Positions 17,042-25,243 of a DNA stretch of 64,000 nt are shown in pieces (positions within the stretch are counted from its first letter, which is position 1; each line of letters opens with the position of its first letter). Both the position numbers and the translations under genes were made by a program. The stretch spans positions 124,001-188,000 of the forward strand of contig NZ_JACRWE010000002.1 of the NCBI RefSeq assembly GCF_014323405.1. Reading direction: 5' to 3'. The stretch comes from Romboutsia faecis (GTDB lineage: Bacteria > Bacillota > Clostridia > Peptostreptococcales > Peptostreptococcaceae). The notes beneath the pieces were generated by a model that was given only the letters and a program-made list of their open reading frames with translations, was not told where the DNA came from and did not search any database.

Positions 17042-17608
17042 ATGAAATTACCAATAGCTTTATCAAATAGACACATACATTTAAGTCAAGCAGATATAGA
17101 TGTATTATTCGGAGAAGGACATGAGTTAACTCATTTCAAACCATTATCTCAACCAGGACAATTTGCTTGTGAAGAGAAAGTTGACTTAGTAGGACCAAAA
17201 GGAGCTATAAAAGGAGTTAGAGTTTTAGGACCAGCTAGACCAGCTACTCAAGTTGAAATATCTTTAACTGACGGATTCGCTTTAGGAGTAAAAGCTCCAA
17301 TAAAAGAATCTGGAGATATAGCAGGAACTCCAGGATTAAAATTAGTAGGGCCTAAAGGTGAAGTTGAAATAGCTGAAGGTGTTATAGTTGCAGCTAGACA
17401 CATACATATGAGCTTAGAAGATGCTGAAAAATTCGGTGTTAAAGATAAGGACATAGTAAGTGTTAGAACTTTTGGACCAAGAGGTTTAGTATTCGAAAAC
17501 GTATTAGTTAGAGCTAGCGAAAAATTTGCTTTAGAAATGCACGTAGACATGGAAGAAGGAAATGCTGCTGGTGTTAGAAATGGAGAGTTAGTAGAATTAA
17601 TAAAATAG
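17042..17608 (+). CDS. pduL: Phosphate propanoyltransferase (PduL-type phosphate acyltransferase)
   Basis: The 188-residue protein has both PduL zinc-site blocks, SNRHIHLS (8-15) and AARHIHMS (near 119-126), each leading into a PduL beta-barrel half (LVGPKG..., GPRG). It interconverts acyl-CoA and acyl-phosphate. It lacks the short N-terminal extension that targets PduL to bacterial microcompartments, and no microcompartment genes are nearby. It is therefore probably cytosolic, making acetyl-phosphate for ATP synthesis. Its strong promoter, optimal GGAGG site and the nearby pyruvate:ferredoxin oxidoreductase gene support a central energy role. The terminator is at 17631-17678. Confidence 0.93.
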   Translation: MKLPIALSNRHIHLSQADIDVLFGEGHELTHFKPLSQPGQFACEEKVDLVGPKGAIKGVRVLGPARPATQVEISLTDGFALGVKAPIKESGDIAGTPGLKLVGPKGEVEIAEGVIVAARHIHMSLEDAEKFGVKDKDIVSVRTFGPRGLVFENVLVRASEKFALEMHVDMEEGNAAGVRNGELVELIK

Positions 17609-17630
17609 TTCTATTATATAGATAATATAG

Positions 17631-17678
17631 AAATCCCATAAAATTAGAGTTTGAAATTCTAAATTTTATGGGATTTTT
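17631..17678. terminator. Bidirectional terminator between pduL and the HxlR gene
   Basis: AAATCCCATAAAATT pairs with AATTTTATGGGATTT with T runs on both strands. It separates the two convergent genes. Confidence 0.85.
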
Positions 17679-17679
17679 A

Positions 17680-18051
17680 TTATGTATTATCAGACTCTTT
17701 TAAGTAATCAATTCCGTATTTATACATTTCCTCAAGTAAAGGTAACATTTTTTCACCCATTTCACTTAAGCTATATTCAACCTTAGGTGGAATAACAGCA
17801 TAAACCTTTCTATTGATTAGTCGATCATTTTCTAAACTTCTCAATTGATTTGTTAACATTTTTTGAGTGACATCAGGAAGTTTCTTTTTTAATTCGCTAA
17901 ATCTTAGACAACCATCACTTAAGTACCACAATATTAGAAGTTTCCACTTTCCAGAAACTAATTTATGAAATAAAAACATAGGACAAGTTTCATATTTTGC
18001 ACAACTTTTGCTCTTATGACATTTACTATGGAATGACTTTTCTTTATTCAT
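17680..18051 (-). CDS. HxlR-family winged-helix transcriptional regulator
   Basis: The 123-residue protein fits the HxlR pattern: KWKLLILWYLSDGCLRFSELKKKLPDVTQKMLTNQLRSLENDRLINRKVY.V.PP.VEYSLSEMG. The N-terminus is longer and cysteine-richer than usual (C11, C17, C23 in KCHKSKSCAKYETCP). HxlR regulators of the YodB type sense electrophiles or disulfide stress through cysteines, so redox sensing is plausible. The natural targets would be its own gene and the neighbouring intergenic region, where a dyad lies at 18132-18160. The start ATG has an AGAGGTG site. Confidence 0.9.
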   Translation of the reverse strand: MNKEKSFHSKCHKSKSCAKYETCPMFLFHKLVSGKWKLLILWYLSDGCLRFSELKKKLPDVTQKMLTNQLRSLENDRLINRKVYAVIPPKVEYSLSEMGEKMLPLLEEMYKYGIDYLKESDNT

Positions 18052-18362
18052 TTTATAAACACCTCTAAATAATAGAAATTATTGTTAAATAAGTTCTTTA
18101 ATTATATCATAAAATATTAGTATTAAAAAATATATACAGTATCTTTTTGGATACTATATACAAAAAAAGTGCCTACTTTCAAACATGTATCAAGGTATAT
18201 TATAATTGCAAATGAAATATTAGTAGATTTTATAATAATTCAAATCTATTATGGAAAATATATTTTAGAGAGCATAGTAAGAAAACATAGTTTAATTAGT
18301 GTCCATTATATGGTAACATTAGTATGTACTAAATAGATTACTAATTAAGAAGGAGACTTAAT
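18052..18362. other. Intergenic region between the HxlR gene and deoC
   Basis: This 311-bp divergent region has no gene. It carries an interrupted dyad: AGTATC (18138-18143), six bases, GATACT (18150-18155), flanked by TATATA and ATATA. That is a reasonable operator for the HxlR regulator. A TATAAT at 18201-18206 with TTCAAA 17 bp upstream could be the deoC promoter. I see no riboswitch-like structure. Confidence 0.4.
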
Positions 18363-19037
18363 ATGGAAAATAAAATAGCAAACATGATAGATCACACAGT
18401 ATTAAAAGCAACTACAACGAAAGAAGACGTTGTTAAAGTTTGTAAGGAAGCAAAGGAAAATAAATTTTTCTCAGTATGTATAAACCCTACTCATATAGAA
18501 CTTGCAAAAAAAGAATTAGAAGGATCAGATGTAAAAGTATGTACAGTTATAGGATTCCCTCTAGGAGCTAATACACCAGAAGTTAAAGGATTTGAAACTA
18601 AGGATGCAATAGCTAAAGGTGCAGATGAAGTAGATATGGTTATAAACATAGGAGCTTTAAAAGATAAGAATTATGATTTAGTTGAGAGAGACATAAAGGC
18701 AGTAGTTGATGCTGCAAATAAAGAAGCATTAGTAAAAGTTATAATAGAAACTTGTTACTTAACTGATGAAGAAAAGAAAATAGCTTGTGAATTAGCTGTT
18801 AAAGCAGGAACTGATTATGTAAAAACTTCAACAGGATTTGGAACAGGTGGATCAACTCCACAAGATATAAAACTAATGAGAGATGTAGTTGGATCAGAAA
18901 TAGGTGTTAAAGCATCTGGTGGAGTAAGATGTAAAGAAGATGCTGTAGCTGTTATAAATGCAGGAGCTAGCAGAATAGGAGCAAGTGCTTCTGTTGCTAT
19001 AGTAAATGGAGAAAAGAACTCTACAGACGGATATTAA
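18363..19037 (+). CDS. deoC: Deoxyribose-phosphate aldolase
   Basis: The 224-residue class I aldolase splits 2-deoxyribose-5-phosphate into acetaldehyde and glyceraldehyde-3-phosphate. The Schiff-base lysine is K154 in [10 protein letters not shown]. The proton-relay residues fall in DEVDMVIN (88-95) and KASGGVR. Length and C-terminal tyrosine are typical. It stands alone, not with deoA, deoD or a nucleoside kinase. The start has an AGGAGAC site. The following 292 bp have no clear terminator. Confidence 0.95.
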   Translation: MENKIANMIDHTVLKATTTKEDVVKVCKEAKENKFFSVCINPTHIELAKKELEGSDVKVCTVIGFPLGANTPEVKGFETKDAIAKGADEVDMVINIGALKDKNYDLVERDIKAVVDAANKEALVKVIIETCYLTDEEKKIACELAVKAGTDYVKTSTGFGTGGSTPQDIKLMRDVVGSEIGVKASGGVRCKEDAVAVINAGASRIGASASVAIVNGEKNSTDGY

Positions 19038-19212
19038 AAACTTAAGCTAACGTTAATAATCTCTATTAAATCAAGAATAACTATAAAAATATATCTAAAA
19101 TCAATTAGTTTAAAATGTTGATTAGTGGGTATATAAGTAAAAACAAGTAAAAAAATAGGTTTTTTACAAAAAAATTATTAAAATTTAGAAATAGTTAATA
19201 TAAAAAAAGGAA

Positions 19213-19240
19213 TTGACACCATTATGTAGAATGATATAAA
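19213..19240 (+). promoter_or_regulatory. Promoter of pyruvate:ferredoxin oxidoreductase
   Basis: Perfect TTGACA (19213-19218), a 16-bp spacer and TATAAA (19235-19240). The leader to the start codon is about 80 nt. The remaining intergenic bases (19038-19212) are AT-rich with no gene or structured RNA that I can recognise. Confidence 0.7.
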
Positions 19241-19329
19241 CGGTGAGAGAATTGTGTGCAATATACATAAAGATTTACAAACCTCACTACATTACATTTG
19301 GAGTAAGAATTTAAGGAGGATTACGTAGT

Positions 19330-22300
19330 ATGGCTAAATTTATGAAAACAGTTGACGGTAATACAGCTGCTGCTCACGTTGCTTATGCATTTACAGAAGT
19401 AGCTGCTATATTCCCAATCACTCCATCTTCAACAATGGCAGAAGTTGTAGATGAATGGTCAGCTCAAGGTAGAAAAAATATCTTTGGGCAAAAAGTTAGT
19501 GTTGTAGAAATGCAATCTGAAGCTGGAGCTGCTGGAACATTCCATGGTTCTTTACAAGCAGGTGCATTAACAACTACTTTTACAGCATCACAAGGGTTAT
19601 TATTAATGATACCAAATATGTATAAAACTGCTGGAGAGCTTTTACCAGGAGTATTCCATGTTAGTGCTCGTGCATTAGCTGCTCAAGCTTTATCTATATT
19701 CGGTGATCACCAAGATGTTATGGCTGCAAGACAAACTGGATGTGTTATGTTAGCATCAGGTTCTGTTCAAGAGGTTGCTGATATATCTCCAGTTGCACAT
19801 TTAGCTGCAATAGAAGGTAGATTACCATTTATAAACTTCTTTGATGGATTCAGAACTTCTCATGAAATCCAAAAAGTAGAATTATTAGAAAATGAAGACT
19901 ATGCAAGCTTATTAAATAAAGATGCATTACAAGCATTTAGAGATAGAGCATTATCTCCAAACCACCCTGTAACTCGTGGTACAGCTCAAAATCCAGATGT
20001 ATACTTCCAAACTAGAGAAAGTTCAAATAGATACTATGAAGATATAGTCGGAATAGTTGAAAAATATATGAACAAAATGAGCGATTTAACAGGAAGAAAA
20101 TATGGATTATTCAATTATTATGGAGCAGAAGATGCTACAAACATAATAATAGCTATGGGTTCTGTAACAGAAACTATAGAAGAAACTGTTGATGCATTAA
20201 ATGCAGAAGGACAAAAAGTAGGTTTAGTTAAAGTTCACTTATATAGACCATTCTCTATAGAACATTTAATGGAGGCTATACCAAGCACAGTTGAAAGAAT
20301 ATGTGTATTAGATAGAACTAAGGAACCAGGTGCTCCAGGAGAACCATTATACTTAGATGTACGTTCTGCATACTACAATAAAGAAAATGCTCCTATGATA
20401 ATAGGTGGAATATATGGATTAGGATCAAAAGATACTACTCCAACAGAAATAAAAACTGTATTTGATAACTTAGCTTCTGAAAATCCAAAAAATAACTTCA
20501 CAGTAGGTATAGATGATGATGTTACTTTCAGATCATTAGAATTATCAGAACCATTAAAAGTTGCTGTTCCAGGAACTGTAAGATGTAAGTTCTGGGGATT
20601 AGGTTCTGATGGTACTGTTGGAGCTAATAAACAAGCTATAAAAATAATCGGAGATAATACTAAGAAATACGTTCAAGCGTACTTTGATTATGATTCTAAA
20701 AAATCTGGTGGGGTAACAATGTCTCACTTAAGATTTGGAGATGAGCCAATAAGATCAACTTATCTAATAGATGAAGCTGATTACATAGCTTGTCATACTC
20801 AAGCATATGTATATCAATATCCAGATTTATTACATGGTCTTAGAAATGGTGGAACATTTGTATTCAATACAATATGGGATCAAGCTGGACTTGAAGAACA
20901 TTTACCAGCTCACTTAAAACAATATATAGCTAAAAATAATATACAATTCTATACTGTAAATGCTACTAAGATAGCTCAAGAAATAGGATTAGGAAACAGA
21001 ATAAACATGATAATGCAATCTGCATTCTTCAAGTTAGCTAATATAATACCTGTAGAACAAGCAGTAGAATACTTAAAAGATTCTATAGTTAAAGCTTATG
21101 GTAAAAAAGGTGAAAAAGTTGTTAATATGAACTATGAAGCTGTTGATAGAGGTATAAACTCTTTAGTTAAGATAGATGTTCCAGCTGAATGGGCAAATGC
21201 AACTGACGATAAAAAAGAAGATGTAAATGAGCCATACTTCATCAAAAATATATTAAGACCTATAACTGCACAACAAGGTAATAAGTTACCAGTATCTGCT
21301 TTCAATGAAGGTTTAGAAGATGGTACTATGCCATGTGGTACAGCTGCATATGAAAAACGTGGTATAGCAGTTAATGTTCCTGAGTGGATACTAGAAAACT
21401 GTATACAATGTAACCAATGTTCATTCATATGTCCTCATTCATGTATAAGACCAGTTCTTGTAAATGAAGAAGAATTACAAAATGCACCAGAAGCATTTAA
21501 TGCTAAAAAAGCTATAGGTAAGGGATTTGAAGGATTACAATATAGAATACAATTAAGTCCGATGGACTGTACAGGATGTGGAAACTGTGCTGACATATGT
21601 CCAGCAAAAGAAAAAGCTTTAGTTATGAAACCTCTTGATACTCAATTACAAGAAGTTGATAACTGGGCATTCGCAGCTGATCATAAAAATGTTTCTACAA
21701 AAGGTGATATAATGGCACCAACAACTGTAAAAGGAAGTCAGTTCAGACAACCATTACATGAGTTCTCTGGAGCTTGTGCTGGATGTGGTGAAACTGCATA
21801 CATCAAAAATGTAACTCAATTATTTGGAGATAGAATGATGATAGCTAATGCTACTGGATGTTCTTCAATTTGGGGTGGTTCATATCCATCATCTCCATAC
21901 ACTGTTAACCATGAAGGTAAAGGTCCAGCTTGGGCAAACTCATTATTCGAAGACAATGCTGAATTCGGATATGGTATGTATTTAGCAGTTAAACATATAA
22001 GAGCTAAAATAGCTGAAAATATGGAAAGCTTATTAGCTATGGATATATGTGATGAAGCAAGAGAAGCATTCACTGCTTGGTTAGATGCTAAAGAAGATGG
22101 AGAAGCTTCTAAGGTTGCAAGTGCTAAAGTAGTTGCAGTATTAGCAAATGCTCATAATATAGAAAATACTGAAATTAAAGCTTTAGTTGAAGAAATAAAA
22201 GAAAGAGAAGATTACTTAGTTAAGAGATCTCAATGGATCCTTGGTGGAGACGGTTGGGCATACGACATCGGTTACGGTGGTGTAGACCATGTTCTTGCAT

Positions 22301-22884
22301 CTGGTGAAAATGTAAACATTCTTGTATTCGATACAGAGATTTACTCAAATACAGGAGGTCAATCTTCTAAGTCAACTCCAGTTGCTGCAATGGCTAAATT
22401 TGCTGCTGCAGGTAAGAGAACTAGAAAGAAAGACCTTGGTATGATGGCTATGTCTTATGGAAATGTATATGTAGCACAAGTAGCTATGGGTGCTGATAAG
22501 AATCAATTCATGAAAGCTATAGTTGAAGCTGAAAAATATGATGGACCATCATTAATAATCTGTTACGCTCCATGTATATCTCATGGATTAAAAGAAGGTA
22601 TGGGACGTAGTGTAGAAAATGAAGCTCAAGCTGTTAAAGCTGGATACTGGCATTTATATAGATTCAACCCACAATTAACAGATGCTGGTAAGAATCCATT
22701 CAGTTTAGATTCTAAAGAACCAACTGAAAGCTTCAGAGAGTTCTTATTAAAACAAGTAAGATACTCTGCAGTAGCTAAGCAATTCCCAGATGTAGCTGAA
22801 GAATTATTCACTAAAGCTGAGGAAAATGCAAAAGAAAGATTAGAAAGTTATAAGAGATTAGCTAGCTACGAGTTAGTTCACTAA
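19330..22884 (+). CDS. nifJ: Pyruvate:ferredoxin (flavodoxin) oxidoreductase, single-chain
   Basis: The 1184-residue homodimer-type enzyme oxidatively decarboxylates pyruvate to acetyl-CoA, CO2 and reduced ferredoxin. Domains in order: pyruvate-binding domain I (AYAFTEVAAIFPITPSS), transketolase C-like domain, gamma domain, then a two-cluster ferredoxin domain (CIQCNQCSFICP and CTGCGNCADICP, about 698-760). The TPP domain follows, with the proximal-cluster CAGCGETAY, GDGWAYDIGYGG and SNTGGQSSKSTP. It is complete. Codon use is biased toward highly expressed codons, and the ribosome site AAGGAGGA is optimal. It should supply acetyl-CoA to the nearby PduL. Confidence 0.97.
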   Translation: MAKFMKTVDGNTAAAHVAYAFTEVAAIFPITPSSTMAEVVDEWSAQGRKNIFGQKVSVVEMQSEAGAAGTFHGSLQAGALTTTFTASQGLLLMIPNMYKTAGELLPGVFHVSARALAAQALSIFGDHQDVMAARQTGCVMLASGSVQEVADISPVAHLAAIEGRLPFINFFDGFRTSHEIQKVELLENEDYASLLNKDALQAFRDRALSPNHPVTRGTAQNPDVYFQTRESSNRYYEDIVGIVEKYMNKMSDLTGRKYGLFNYYGAEDATNIIIAMGSVTETIEETVDALNAEGQKVGLVKVHLYRPFSIEHLMEAIPSTVERICVLDRTKEPGAPGEPLYLDVRSAYYNKENAPMIIGGIYGLGSKDTTPTEIKTVFDNLASENPKNNFTVGIDDDVTFRSLELSEPLKVAVPGTVRCKFWGLGSDGTVGANKQAIKIIGDNTKKYVQAYFDYDSKKSGGVTMSHLRFGDEPIRSTYLIDEADYIACHTQAYVYQYPDLLHGLRNGGTFVFNTIWDQAGLEEHLPAHLKQYIAKNNIQFYTVNATKIAQEIGLGNRINMIMQSAFFKLANIIPVEQAVEYLKDSIVKAYGKKGEKVVNMNYEAVDRGINSLVKIDVPAEWANATDDKKEDVNEPYFIKNILRPITAQQGNKLPVSAFNEGLEDGTMPCGTAAYEKRGIAVNVPEWILENCIQCNQCSFICPHSCIRPVLVNEEELQNAPEAFNAKKAIGKGFEGLQYRIQLSPMDCTGCGNCADICPAKEKALVMKPLDTQLQEVDNWAFAADHKNVSTKGDIMAPTTVKGSQFRQPLHEFSGACAGCGETAYIKNVTQLFGDRMMIANATGCSSIWGGSYPSSPYTVNHEGKGPAWANSLFEDNAEFGYGMYLAVKHIRAKIAENMESLLAMDICDEAREAFTAWLDAKEDGEASKVASAKVVAVLANAHNIENTEIKALVEEIKEREDYLVKRSQWILGGDGWAYDIGYGGVDHVLASGENVNILVFDTEIYSNTGGQSSKSTPVAAMAKFAAAGKRTRKKDLGMMAMSYGNVYVAQVAMGADKNQFMKAIVEAEKYDGPSLIICYAPCISHGLKEGMGRSVENEAQAVKAGYWHLYRFNPQLTDAGKNPFSLDSKEPTESFREFLLKQVRYSAVAKQFPDVAEELFTKAEENAKERLESYKRLASYELVH

Positions 22885-22906
22885 AATCTTAATAAATAAT
22901 AAATAT

Positions 22907-22942
22907 AAAAGAGTTATCTCTATATTAGAGATAACTCTTTTT
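22907..22942 (+). terminator. Intrinsic terminator of the PFOR gene
   Basis: AAAGAGTTATCTC and GAGATAACTCTTT pair across a short loop, followed by a T run. Confidence 0.9.
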
Positions 22943-23014
22943 GTATTTTAAGTAACAAATATGTGGTAATTTGTATATTATATAGGGAATAATTATATTT
23001 AAAGGAGAATTATT

Positions 23015-23500
23015 ATGATTAATGAATTTTATAAATGTGTTTTAAAAAATACTGCACAAATTAGTTATTCTTATGATAATTCTGTACAAATAATTACTAA
23101 ATGTGCAGTAAGTAATACTACACTAGTTAAAATTCGTCGATATGATTATTATGATGACTGTATCGAAAGTATACTTGATCTTAGTGAACTTAACCTAGAC
23201 TATCATCAATTAGATAACTTGTGTATAAAAGGAGATGTTAATTTACATGATTCTTGTATAGTGTATTGTAGTAATAGAAGATACTTAATAATAAAAATTG
23301 GCCTAGATTTATCTGTTTATTATGATAAAGACAGATGTACATGTAATAAGCATGTCGACTATTTTGAAAAATATGAATATAAAATACCTATTGATAAATG
23401 TGAAGTGAATGAAATAAGTATTAATATATCCAATATTAGATATGATATTTTAAGAGGAAATAAAATAAAAGTACTTACTTATATAGAATTTGGAATTTAA
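23015..23500 (+). CDS. Hypothetical protein, 161 residues
   Basis: This soluble, tyrosine-, isoleucine- and cysteine-rich protein has no signal peptide or membrane helix, and the predicted character is mostly beta. A CTCNKHVDYFEKYEYKIPIDKC stretch lies near 107-130. I do not recognise it. It sits between the PFOR terminator and the DUF11 gene. A weak sigma-K-like element (AC, 17 bp, TATATTATA at 22974-22982) lies about 32 bp before the start. Together with the composition this fits, but does not prove, a spore-coat role. AAAGGAG precedes the ATG. Confidence 0.6.
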   Translation: MINEFYKCVLKNTAQISYSYDNSVQIITKCAVSNTTLVKIRRYDYYDDCIESILDLSELNLDYHQLDNLCIKGDVNLHDSCIVYCSNRRYLIIKIGLDLSVYYDKDRCTCNKHVDYFEKYEYKIPIDKCEVNEISINISNIRYDILRGNKIKVLTYIEFGI

Positions 23501-23593
23501 AATAATTAAGATCTATAATTAGAATAATATTAAAGATAACAATCAAAATGATATAATTTTATATAAAACGTAACATTTTTCGACAATAAGAAT

Positions 23594-23630
23594 ATATTAT
23601 ATTAAGTAGTTAATCTGCTTAATATAATAT
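23594..23630 (+). promoter_or_regulatory. Palindromic leader immediately before the DUF11 gene
   Basis: ATATTATATTAAG (23594-23606) is a perfect 13-bp match to CTTAATATAATAT (23618-23630). The stem extends inward by T-G, A-T and G-C pairs to 16 bp with a 5-base loop. It ends four bases before the AAGGTG ribosome site. It could be an RNA stem-loop affecting stability or translation, or an operator. The propeller-like gene at 34756 has the same arrangement. Confidence 0.6.
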
Positions 23631-23649
23631 GCAAAAGGTGATTAATGTT

Positions 23650-24579
23650 ATGGATAATGAAAAAATAAATAAAATAGAAGAAACAGGTCCTGAAATAGAT
23701 AAATGTTCAGGTAATTGTGATGACAATTGCAAAATAAAAAATAAAGCATTTTTAAATTATCAATATAGACCAACTCAAATAGCAACTGATCCAGTTGTTG
23801 AAAAGAGTGGACAAAGTTCAGTAGTTAGTGTCTGTTTAGATAATAATAGAAGAAATCCTAAGTTTAAAATGTTTAAATTATCTTGTAAAGAAGCTACAGA
23901 ACCAGGAGACGTAATACTTTATAAAGTTGGAGTAGTAAATACAGGGAATACACCACTTAATGGAGTTACATTAGTAGATGACTTAGATAATGATACTTCT
24001 TATATAGTTAACAGTGCATCAGTAGTTCGTGCACAAACTGGAGAAGATCCATCAGTTCCTTTTACAGTTTTAAGTCCTGGAGATCCTCTAAGAATAAGAG
24101 CAAATCAAACATTACCAGTAGGAGAAATGTTTATATTTTCTTATAAGGTTACAGTAGATAATGCCCTAGAAAACAATACTATAAGAAATAATGTAAGTGT
24201 AACAACTACTGAAGCCCCAACTCCACAAACTGACTTTGTAGAAATTCCAGCTAACTTTGCTAGAGTAGCTATAGCTAAAGCTGTTTTTCCAGCAAATACG
24301 AATTGCGTAAGATGTGGCGATGATTTAACTTATAGAATTACACTTACTCATACAGGAACAATTCCTGCAATAAATGTAGTAGTTACAGATTTATTCGATC
24401 CAGAATTTTGCTTTGATGCAAATGATGTAACAGTTAGAAATAAATCTGGTGCTATAGTAACAATGGGTATTACGAAAACTGTAGTTAATGGATTACTTAC
24501 ATTAACTATAGCTAGCTTACCAGTAGGAGAAATATATACAATAACTATTGCAGGAGAAATATGCTGCTGTAACGATTAA
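23650..24579 (+). CDS. DUF11-domain protein without signal peptide
   Basis: The protein has ~309 residues. It has a cysteine-containing N-terminus (CSGNCDDNCKIKN) and then two DUF11-type beta-sandwich repeats. The first (~80-195) carries GDVILYKVGVVNTGNTPLNGVTLVD; the second (~200-300) carries GDDLTYRITLTHTGTIPAINVVVTD. The tail ends EICCCND. DUF11 repeats belong to surface proteins, yet there is no signal peptide, anchor or membrane helix, as with the anchor-A protein at 1015-2622. The cysteines could allow cross-linking in a spore coat or exosporium. I chose ATG 23650, nine bases after AAGGTG; the ATG at 23629 lies inside the palindrome with no ribosome site. Confidence 0.8.
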   Translation: MDNEKINKIEETGPEIDKCSGNCDDNCKIKNKAFLNYQYRPTQIATDPVVEKSGQSSVVSVCLDNNRRNPKFKMFKLSCKEATEPGDVILYKVGVVNTGNTPLNGVTLVDDLDNDTSYIVNSASVVRAQTGEDPSVPFTVLSPGDPLRIRANQTLPVGEMFIFSYKVTVDNALENNTIRNNVSVTTTEAPTPQTDFVEIPANFARVAIAKAVFPANTNCVRCGDDLTYRITLTHTGTIPAINVVVTDLFDPEFCFDANDVTVRNKSGAIVTMGITKTVVNGLLTLTIASLPVGEIYTITIAGEICCCND

Positions 24580-24630
24580 TTTTAATAAATAATTTAGATT
24601 GTTATATTAAAAAATATTAGATGAAATTAA

Positions 24631-24678
24631 AAGGTTGTATTTTTATAATTATACTGATTATAAAAATACAACCTTTTT
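24631..24678 (+). terminator. Terminator of the DUF11 gene
   Basis: AAGGTTGTATTTTTATAAT pairs with ATTATAAAAATACAACCTT and is followed by TTTAA. It is a long stem. Confidence 0.9.
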
Positions 24679-24714
24679 AATTATATATCGCGATGAAATG
24701 ATTACCAAAATTAG

Positions 24715-24765
24715 TTGACAATGACAATCAATAAAACTATACTTTAGATATGAAAATGATTTTCA
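24715..24765 (+). promoter_or_regulatory. feo operon promoter with two Fur-box-like sites
   Basis: TTGACA (24715-24720), a 17-bp spacer and TATACT (24738-24743) form a near-perfect promoter. TGAAAATGATTTTCA (24751-24765) agrees with the 7-1-7 Fur box TGATAATNATTATCA at 12 of 14 defined positions and sits at the transcription start. TGACAATGACAATCA (24716-24730), with about 11 of 14, overlaps the -35. Iron-loaded Fur would block RNA polymerase. Confidence 0.8.
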
Positions 24766-24788
24766 AAATCGCAAAGGGAGTGATATAT

Positions 24789-25001
24789 ATGGCTTTAAGT
24801 ATGGTCAACATAGGGGAAGAAAAAGAGATCATTGAATTAAGAGCTAAGGATTCGGTAAAAAAACACTTACAAAGCTTAGGATTCATAGTGGGAGAAAAAG
24901 TTGAAGTGATATCTGAAAATCCTAGTGGATTTATATTATTAATAAAAGGATCAAAAGTAGCCTTAAATAAAGGAATAGCAAATAAAATAATAGTTTCTTA
25001 A
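24789..25001 (+). CDS. feoA: FeoA-domain protein, first copy
   Basis: The 70-residue protein has an SH3-like FeoA fold: MALSMVNIGEEKEIIELRAKDSVKKHLQSLGFIVGEKVEVISENPSGFILLIKGSKVALNKGIANKIIV. It is thought to assist FeoB in ferrous iron uptake. ATG 24789 is supported by GGGAGTG. The longer reading frame from 24750 would start inside the Fur box, upstream of the expected transcript. A second FeoA follows 12 bases downstream; paired FeoA genes before FeoB are common in Clostridia. Confidence 0.9.
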   Translation: MALSMVNIGEEKEIIELRAKDSVKKHLQSLGFIVGEKVEVISENPSGFILLIKGSKVALNKGIANKIIVS

Positions 25002-25013
25002 GGGGGAAATGAA

Positions 25014-25232
25014 ATGACACTTAAAGATTTGAAGCCAGGTCAATCTGGTATAGTTGAAAGTATAGGACAGAAGGGACCAATTAGAAGGCGATTAATGGAT
25101 ATGGGAGTAACTCCTGGTGTTAAAGTTGAAGTAATAAAAGTTGCACCGCTAGGAGATCCAATAGAAATAAATATAAGAGGGTATGAATTAAGTCTTAGAA
25201 AAGATGAGGCTCAAAATATAGTATTAAAATAA
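25014..25232 (+). CDS. feoA: FeoA-domain protein, second copy
   Basis: The 72-residue protein shows the classic FeoA pattern LKPGQSG.V..I...GP.RRRLMDMGVTPG..VEV.K.APLGDP.EI.IRGYELSLRK.EA..I. It is more canonical than the copy upstream. It is cytosolic and predicted to bind FeoB. GGGGGAAATGA precedes the start. It ends 11 bases before feoB, so the three genes are one operon. Confidence 0.95.
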   Translation: MTLKDLKPGQSGIVESIGQKGPIRRRLMDMGVTPGVKVEVIKVAPLGDPIEINIRGYELSLRKDEAQNIVLK

Positions 25233-25243
25233 GGAGATTAGTC

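Noticed and set aside
24750..24788. Upstream start for the first FeoA
   Set aside because: It falls within the Fur box and at the expected transcription start. The GGGAGTG site supports 24789.
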